Shown: piece by piece, positions 47,915 to 52,314 of the stretch
Layout: each line of letters begins with the position of its first letter
How positions within the stretch are numbered: position 1 is the stretch's first letter
NCBI GenBank assembly: GCA_002709395.1
Contig: PAQU01000026.1
Span: 19,327-71,640 of the forward strand
Direction of reading: 5' to 3'
From: Roseibacillus sp.
GTDB taxonomy: Bacteria > Verrucomicrobiota > Verrucomicrobiia > Verrucomicrobiales > Akkermansiaceae
Length of the DNA stretch: 52,314 bases
Translations under genes and position numbers: made by a program
The notes under the pieces: model-generated
Database searches by the model: none
Told to the model about the DNA's origin: nothing
Seen by the model: the letters and a program-made list of their open reading frames with translations, nothing else

Positions 47915-48661
47915 ATGCTGAAGCTGGGAGTCAATATCGATCACGTCGCGACATTGCGACAGGCTCGCTATGCAACCATGCTCGATTCGCCGAATGCCGA
48001 GCCGGATATTGTGGCGGCGGGTCTTGCGGCCGTGCGGGGGGGAGCGGATTCGATAACCATGCACGTGCGTGGTGACCGGCGGCACGTTCAGGAAGAGGAT
48101 GTGGTGCTGGTTCGAGACGCCTGCGGTCTGCCGATCAACTTCGAGATGGCAAGCACATCAGAAATGGTGGGGATGGCTTTGCGGTTGGCACCGGACTTCG
48201 TATGTCTCGTCCCGGAAAACAGGAAGGAGGTCACAACGGAGGGAGGCCTTGATGTGGCAGGGCAGAAGGAGAGCCTGCGGGCTACGGTAGGTGTGCTTCG
48301 AGAGGGGGGGAGTCAGGTGAGCATGTTTATTGATCCCGAAGAGGAGCAGATTCAAGCCTCGGCGGAGGTGGGTGCTGACATGATAGAACTGCACACGGGC
48401 TGTTTTGCGAATTCTGATAAGGATAAGAAGTCCCGGGAAATCATGCGCCTGCAAGCGGGCGCCCGTCTCGGGAATGCCTTGGGGCTGGGTGTCAATGCTG
48501 GTCACGGGATCAACTATGGGAATGTCAGGGAGCTTTTCGAAGTTCCTCATCTGAAGGAGCTCAACATCGGGCACAGCATCGTTTCGAGGTCCATCGTGGC
48601 CGGGATGGAGGAGGCGGTCCGGGAGATGATGGGAATCATGGGAGCTTACCCAGGAGGCTGA
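47915..48661 (+). CDS. pdxJ: Pyridoxine 5'-phosphate synthase
   Basis: The protein has 248 residues. PdxJ features: the start Leu-Gly-Val-Asn-Ile-Asp-His-Val-Ala-Thr-Leu-Arg-Gln-Ala-Arg, the His-Val-Arg-Gly-Asp-Arg-Arg-His active-site loop, Glu-Leu-His-Thr-Gly, Gly-Val-Asn-Ala-Gly-His-Gly and Asn-Ile-Gly-His-Ser. It joins 1-deoxyxylulose 5-phosphate and 3-amino-2-oxopropyl phosphate to give pyridoxine 5'-phosphate. The stop codon overlaps the start of acpS (TGATG), the classical pdxJ-acpS pair known from E. coli. Confidence 0.98.
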   Translation: MLKLGVNIDHVATLRQARYATMLDSPNAEPDIVAAGLAAVRGGADSITMHVRGDRRHVQEEDVVLVRDACGLPINFEMASTSEMVGMALRLAPDFVCLVPENRKEVTTEGGLDVAGQKESLRATVGVLREGGSQVSMFIDPEEEQIQASAEVGADMIELHTGCFANSDKDKKSREIMRLQAGARLGNALGLGVNAGHGINYGNVRELFEVPHLKELNIGHSIVSRSIVAGMEEAVREMMGIMGAYPGG

Positions 48662-49044
48662 TGGAGATATTCGGAATAGGGATTGATGTCATCGAGGTAG
48701 AGCGTATCGAGAAGGCGATAGTCGAATCCGGTGATCGCTTTCTGGACCGTGTCTTCACGGTAGACGAACGATCCTACTGTAATAAACAGACACGCCCTGT
48801 AATTCATTTTGCAGCGCGTTGGGCGGCCAAGGAGGCAGTTGCGAAGGCTTTGGGCACGGGAATTGGCGAGTCGCTCTCATGGCAGGACATGGAGATTGTC
48901 CGCCTCCCCTCGGGTGAGCCCGAAATGACCCTGCGTGGAGGAGGTCAGGTGTTCGTGGAAGAACATGGGATTACGCAGATAAAGATCAGCCTGACACATG
49001 CCAGGAATTATGCGGCTGCCAATGCGGTAGTGATGAGCAAGTAA
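48661..49044 (+). CDS. acpS: Holo-[acyl-carrier-protein] synthase
   Basis: The protein has 127 residues. AcpS motifs: Phe-Gly-Ile-Gly-Ile-Asp-Val-Ile-Glu-Val-Glu-Arg-Ile (metal Asp) and Phe-Ala-Ala-Arg-Trp-Ala-Ala-Lys-Glu-Ala (metal Glu, Lys). It transfers 4'-phosphopantetheine from CoA to acyl carrier protein for fatty acid synthesis, serving the FabF pathway. It overlaps pdxJ by one base, so translation is coupled. The 203 bp downstream hold no gene I can support. Confidence 0.97.
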   Translation: MEIFGIGIDVIEVERIEKAIVESGDRFLDRVFTVDERSYCNKQTRPVIHFAARWAAKEAVAKALGTGIGESLSWQDMEIVRLPSGEPEMTLRGGGQVFVEEHGITQIKISLTHARNYAAANAVVMSK

Positions 49045-49247
49045 TGAGGGTGTTCCAGCAGGCGTTTAGAGCTGCGGAAAGAGGCCCGGGCCGGGTAATG
49101 CTGAAGGTAGAGTGGAGCGTCAATGGTTAGAGCAGGGGTTGGCGCTTTCAGAATGCAGTAGAAGGGCAGGGTTCTTAAGGTCACCGATTTGCCCGTAAGG
49201 GAAGATCGCTCATTGATTGAATGAGGAAAGGGGAGTATAGATCAGCC

Positions 49248-49667
49248 ATGACAATGCTGGCGGACGATTCACAAGTCATGAGCAAGACAAAGGAGCTTTG
49301 TGAGGCAATTGCAGGAGATCCTGAATACAAGGCTCTTCTGGAGAAGGTTGAACGCTTTCTCGAGGATGATGCTTCCAAGTTGCAGTTCCAGAGTGTGCAG
49401 GAGCGTAGCCATGAACTCGGCCAGAAGCAGCAGTCAGGATTGGAGTTGAGTGCCGGCGAAGTGGAGGATTTCGAGTCTGCTCGCGAGGCACTCATGGAGA
49501 ATTCGGTAGCCCGTGACTTCATGGATGCCCAGCAGAGCCTTCAGTCTGTCCAGATGGCTATCGGAAAGTATGTGGGGATGACGCTGGAACTTGGTCGAGT
49601 GCCTGCAGAAGAGGAGATGGTCGATGAGGGCGGATGCTGCAATGAGGGTGGGTGTGGCTGCAGCTAA
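49248..49667 (+). CDS. YlbF/YmcA (Com_YlbF) family protein with Cys-rich tail
   Basis: About 139 residues from the ATG at 49248; an in-frame ATG at 49221 would add nine. The body is helical, Glu/Lys/Gln-rich, and matches YlbF/YmcA: a start like Ser-Lys-Thr-Lys-Glu-Leu-Cys-Glu-Ala-Ile-Ala, then a long second helix. In Bacillus, YlbF, YmcA and YaaT form a complex affecting RNase Y, competence and sporulation; the complex is reported to bear iron-sulfur clusters. The protein ends in Gly-Gly-Cys-Cys-Asn-Glu-Gly-Gly-Cys-Gly-Cys-Ser, four Cys that could bind metal. The start is about 15 bases after GGGGAG. It stands alone and converges with nagB. The family is fairly sure; a role in RNA turnover is inference. 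Confidence 0.85.
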   Translation: MTMLADDSQVMSKTKELCEAIAGDPEYKALLEKVERFLEDDASKLQFQSVQERSHELGQKQQSGLELSAGEVEDFESAREALMENSVARDFMDAQQSLQSVQMAIGKYVGMTLELGRVPAEEEMVDEGGCCNEGGCGCS

Positions 49668-49720
49668 ACGGCCTGCAGGGGGGATGGTGGTTTGAAGATC
49701 AGGAAGAAGGCTGACATTTT

Positions 49721-50476
49721 TCAGTCGAGCCGGGCTGCGGCTTCCTCATCGAGGAAGTATGCAGAATCGCCATGTAATTGGAGATAAGTGGCAGGAACTT
49801 CCGTGGTGATTCCCGGGGTAAGCGCGCGCTGGACGATTTCGGCCTTTGCATGGCCGAACGCGAGCAGGACCACCCGCCGGGCCTCAAGGATGGTTTTCAC
49901 TCCCATGGTGATCGCGCGACTGGGAACGTTTTCGGAGCCTCCGAAGGAATTGGCGGCATCGCGGATGGTGACCGGGTTTAATTCGGTGACATGGGTAGTA
50001 AGATCCGGGAGTGCTCCAGGCTCATTAAATCCGATATGCCCATTACGTCCTATACCGAGAACCTGAAGGTCAATGCCTCCAGTGGAGGTAATCTTCCTTT
50101 CATAGGAGTCGCAGTAATCTTCCAGGGAGTCCGGGGAAATGCTGCCATCCGGTATATGAATGTTTTCTCTGGAAATATCAATGTGGTCAAAGAGGTGAGA
50201 GTGCATGAACTTCCAGTAGCTCTCAGGGTGGTCTCTTCCGATGCCCAGATACTCATCGAGATTGAAGGTGATTACATTGGAAAAGGAGAGACCCTGTCGA
50301 TGCAGACGAACTAATTCCGCATAGAGGCGGATTGGAGTGCTCCCGGTCGCCAGACCAAGAACAGCGTGCCTTCCTTCTGAGGCACGCCTGGAGACGAGGT
50401 CGCCAATTTCAGAGGCCAGAGCCTCGGAGGCATCCGCGGGAGATGGGAAAACGTGATGGGTGGGGAGTTGAGACAT
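49721..50476 (-). CDS. nagB: Glucosamine-6-phosphate deaminase
   Basis: The protein has 251 residues. NagB motifs: Gly-Leu-Ala-Thr-Gly-Ser-Thr-Pro, Phe-Asn-Leu-Asp-Glu-Tyr (catalytic Asp) and Gly-Ile-Gly-Arg-Asn-Gly-His-Ile-Gly-Phe-Asn-Glu-Pro. It turns glucosamine 6-phosphate into fructose 6-phosphate and ammonia, feeding amino sugars into glycolysis. nagA is not adjacent. It lies 82 bp after miaA on the same strand. No Shine-Dalgarno sequence is seen. Confidence 0.97.
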   Translation of the reverse strand: MSQLPTHHVFPSPADASEALASEIGDLVSRRASEGRHAVLGLATGSTPIRLYAELVRLHRQGLSFSNVITFNLDEYLGIGRDHPESYWKFMHSHLFDHIDISRENIHIPDGSISPDSLEDYCDSYERKITSTGGIDLQVLGIGRNGHIGFNEPGALPDLTTHVTELNPVTIRDAANSFGGSENVPSRAITMGVKTILEARRVVLLAFGHAKAEIVQRALTPGITTEVPATYLQLHGDSAYFLDEEAAARLD

Positions 50477-50558
50477 GCTGAAATTGATAGGGTGGAGGGA
50501 CTAGATAGGCTTTGACGAGAGGAAGCAACCGGAACCGATTCCGATCAGGGTCGAATTC

Positions 50559-51554
50559 TTACGACGGGCCGCCATGAAGGAGGTTGTGAGCCGCGGAGAT
50601 GATCTGTTTCTCGGAGCAATCTCCCGGAACAGGAGTAAGCCAGGTCTCGCGGCGGAACCAGCTGCGTTGTCGCTTCGCATACTGACGGGTGGCAATCACG
50701 ATTTCTTCCTCACAGGTTTTCCTGTCGATTTCACCCTTGAGGAGACGTTTAAGCTGTGGAACCCCGATGGCCCGGGAGACTGCGGGACCGGGTTTAGTCA
50801 GGGAGTCCAGTTGTTCGGCTGCCCCATCCTCAAGCATCAGGGCGGTACGTTCACGAATACGCGCTTCCAATGCCCCGGGTTCCCAGGAAATCAGGATGCC
50901 ATGGAGTGGTCCGGTGGAAAATTTGAACGATGTTCTCTGTTCCGAAACGGGACGACCACTCATCAGGCTGATTTCAAGGGCCCGCTGAACATAGCGAGGA
51001 TTACTCCGGTCGATGCGATTTGCCTCAGGCGGGTCGATCAGTTCCAGACGGCGGACCATTTCATCTAGGGATAGCGCCTCCAGCTCTTTTCGGAGATCAG
51101 AGTTAGCGGGGGGCAGGTCATCCGGTTCATGTGTGAGGAATTTCAGGTAGAGGCCGGACCCTCCCACCACGATGGGGAGTTTCCCCCGGGAAGAAATATC
51201 CTCCAGAAGAGGAAGAGCGACCCTTCGGTAGAGGGCGGCGTCAAAGGTGTCGGAGGGGTCGGCGATGCCGTAGAGGTGATGAGGAGCCAGATTCCGGTCT
51301 TCCTCGCTGGGTGAGGCAGTTATGGTCTCGATTCCACGGTAAAGCTGGAGGGCATCGGCATTGACTATCTCCCCATTGAGTTCCTTTGCCAGGGTGAGGG
51401 CATGACGGGACTTCCCGGAAGCCGTCGGTCCGCAAAGATAAAGGGGCTGGGGAGTAGTTTTCAGAATAGGATTTCTTGTTCTCTGGTTCTGCGGAGGGGG
51501 AGATCCAGTCTGAGCGAGTCCGGGGCATGAAAATCCCCGTGAACCGTGGTTCAC
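50559..51554 (-). CDS. miaA: tRNA dimethylallyltransferase (start uncertain)
   Basis: MiaA motifs: P-loop Cys-Gly-Pro-Thr-Ala-Ser-Gly-Lys-Ser, Asn-Ala-Asp-Ala-Leu-Gln-Leu-Tyr, Val-Val-Gly-Gly-Ser-Gly-Leu-Tyr and Arg-Gln-Tyr-Ala-Lys-Arg-Gln-Arg-Ser-Trp-Phe-Arg. It adds the isopentenyl group to A37 of tRNAs reading UNN codons. The only ATG/GTG/TTG in frame before the P-loop is the GTG at 51554, inside the terminator hairpin of the upstream gene, giving 331 residues. The first 30 or so residues are Pro/Gln/Arg-rich and unlike MiaA. An ATT at 51467 or CTG at 51464 would give about 302 residues, the usual length. Identity is firm; the start is not. Confidence 0.95.
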   Translation of the reverse strand: MNHGSRGFSCPGLAQTGSPPPQNQRTRNPILKTTPQPLYLCGPTASGKSRHALTLAKELNGEIVNADALQLYRGIETITASPSEEDRNLAPHHLYGIADPSDTFDAALYRRVALPLLEDISSRGKLPIVVGGSGLYLKFLTHEPDDLPPANSDLRKELEALSLDEMVRRLELIDPPEANRIDRSNPRYVQRALEISLMSGRPVSEQRTSFKFSTGPLHGILISWEPGALEARIRERTALMLEDGAAEQLDSLTKPGPAVSRAIGVPQLKRLLKGEIDRKTCEEEIVIATRQYAKRQRSWFRRETWLTPVPGDCSEKQIISAAHNLLHGGPS

Positions 51555-51560
51555 GGGGAT
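51529..51560 (-). terminator. Intrinsic terminator after the RRM protein gene
   Basis: A perfect inverted repeat pairs ATCCCCGTGAACC (51533-51545) with GGTTCACGGGGAT (51548-51560). On the minus strand it ends in TTTTC, a short U run. It lies 20-30 bp beyond the RRM gene's stop, so it should end that transcript. The miaA GTG at 51554 sits inside it, so readthrough would be needed to express miaA from the upstream promoter. Confidence 0.75.
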
Positions 51561-51579
51561 AGAAGCAGGGAGGGAGAAT

Positions 51580-52242
51580 TTACTGATCGCCGGAATCAGC
51601 GGGGCCTTTGGACTTGGCTCCGCTCACGATCATCTTGCGCCCCATGAAGGGTTGGTCGTGGAGGACCTCAACGGCGCGTTTGGCTTCTTCAATAGTCGCC
51701 ATTTCGATAAATCCATAGCCCTTGGACTTGTGGGTGTTGCGATTGTAGACAATTTCGATGTCTCTTACTGCGCCTACGCCCTTGAAGAGTTCCTCCAGTT
51801 CATACTCAGCGGCATCGTAGGAGAGGTTGCCAAGATACAGGCGGGTGGATTCAACGGGTTTTGGTGTTGGAGCCTCCCGGGTGCCCTGTGCGGTCTTGGC
51901 GACACGCGTTCTGGACTTGGGAGCCTTGCGGGGTTCCGTTTTGCCCTCAGCCGGAGAAGCATTGCTGCTGCGCTTGCGTGGAGGACGGACTGTCTCCTTG
52001 TAGAGGCCGATGGCCTTGAGGATTTTCTGCCACCAGGTCAGGGGCACCCGTTTGGGCTGCCTCCGTGGTCGGCGCCCGCCGGACCGGCGGCTTCCGGATT
52101 GCTGGCCGCCTCCCGCTCCGCCACCGCCAGAGCGGTTACGGTTTCTATTGCGGTTACGGTTACGGTTTCTATTGCGGTTTTGGCGATTACCGGAGCCTCC
52201 TCCGGAATCAGATCGCCGTGATGGGGTCGAAGAATCGGACAT
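51580..52242 (-). CDS. RRM-type RNA-binding protein with Asn-Arg repeat tail
   Basis: The protein has 220 residues from the ATG at 52242; a GTG at 52269 would add nine. Residues 19-37 are nine Asn-Arg pairs with one Gln between the first two, followed by Gly-rich and Arg-rich stretches, probably disordered and RNA-binding. A short motif Leu-Thr-Trp-Trp-Gln-Lys-Ile-Leu lies near residue 70. One RRM domain at about 130-210 has RNP2 Leu-Tyr-Leu-Gly-Asn-Leu and RNP1 Lys-Gly-Tyr-Gly-Phe-Ile-Glu-Met. Single-RRM proteins occur in cyanobacteria and PVC bacteria and often bind mRNA or change in cold. An intrinsic terminator follows. The RNA target is unknown. Confidence 0.92.
   Translation of the reverse strand: MSDSSTPSRRSDSGGGSGNRQNRNRNRNRNRNRNRNRSGGGGAGGGQQSGSRRSGGRRPRRQPKRVPLTWWQKILKAIGLYKETVRPPRKRSSNASPAEGKTEPRKAPKSRTRVAKTAQGTREAPTPKPVESTRLYLGNLSYDAAEYELEELFKGVGAVRDIEIVYNRNTHKSKGYGFIEMATIEEAKRAVEVLHDQPFMGRKMIVSGAKSKGPADSGDQ
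52132..52188 (-). repeat. Asn-Arg dipeptide-coding repeat in the RRM gene
   Basis: Nine Asn-Arg codon pairs with one Gln interruption. The DNA shows an imperfect 24-bp unit that repeats twice, using AAC/AAT and CGT/CGC/AGA in the same order. The unit is a multiple of three, so slippage would change the tail length in frame. Confidence 0.85.
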
Positions 52243-52314
52243 GTATCTTGTTTCGTTTCGGGTTCGCACGGGAACGCGACAGGAATATCGATGGCATCTT
52301 GCGGACTCTCAAGA

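Noticed and set aside
51241-51528. ATG-started frame upstream of and overlapping miaA, considered as the real miaA beginning through a frameshift
   Set aside because: The P-loop and all later motifs stay in the miaA frame without interruption, and the ATG frame gives no MiaA-like sequence.

Overview
The window (about 52.3 kb, GC in the mid-fifties by eye) is a bacterial chromosomal segment made almost entirely of housekeeping genes. The best fit is the PVC superphylum, most likely Verrucomicrobiota (Opitutae/Puniceicoccales-like). The support is a paired DUF1549/DUF1553 and DUF1501 locus, a fused SecDF, a SecA enlarged to 1060 residues, a DksA-type protein with a histone-H1-like tail, an RsmA-Nudix fusion, and two ExbB/ExbD/TonB-like sets. 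I see no tRNA, rRNA, IS element, prophage or CRISPR array. No gene-free stretch exceeds about 250 bp. Few genes have a recognisable Shine-Dalgarno sequence.

Layout. 1-2.1 kb: the first codons of a probable scpB on the minus strand, then a DksA/TraR-like gene with seven 27-bp repeats, rpmG (L33), rpsR (S18) and a small unknown protein that may be Sm/Hfq-like. 2.1-5.2 kb (minus): a pgsA-like gene, der and an orphan OppD-type ATPase. 5.2-10.6 kb (plus): rsmA fused to a Nudix domain, a TonB-like protein, exbB, exbD, def, and an unknown protein with repeated Pro-Phe motifs. 10.8-19.6 kb: a fused hydantoinase/5-oxoprolinase, the DUF1549/1553 and DUF1501 pair, and a secreted isochorismatase-like hydrolase. 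19.8-24.4 kb: fusA, then lipB, ruvC and a DEAD-box helicase on the minus strand. 24.5-28.1 kb: a second exbB/exbD/TonB-like set ending in an 80-residue membrane zinc-ribbon protein, then fabF.

28.1-38.3 kb: rpsU (S21), secA and an SDR oxidoreductase (minus), smc (plus) and ffh (minus). 38.4-44.6 kb (minus): a polysaccharide deacetylase and the tgt-yajC-[lipoprotein]-secDF cluster. 44.6-49.7 kb (plus): a methyltransferase, a LprI-like secreted protein, purH, pdxJ, acpS and a YlbF-family protein. 49.7-52.3 kb (minus): nagB, miaA and an RRM RNA-binding protein.

How the genes work together: the segment is rich in translation (L33, S18, S21, EF-G, Def, RsmA, Der, Tgt, MiaA), protein export (SecA, Ffh, YajC, SecDF), chromosome maintenance (SMC, ScpB start, RuvC), cofactor and lipid synthesis (LipB, PdxJ, AcpS, FabF, PgsA) and envelope energy transduction.

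The strongest candidate for something undescribed is the lipoprotein between yajC and secDF. It is a stand-alone copy of the periplasmic P1 domain of SecD, with a lipobox and no membrane channel, and could be an accessory of the Sec translocon. Other points are a Tgt that has lost canonical zinc-ligand positions, a possible Sm/Hfq-like protein, a Roadblock-like protein with repeated PF motifs, and two perfect palindromes between an SDR gene and smc.
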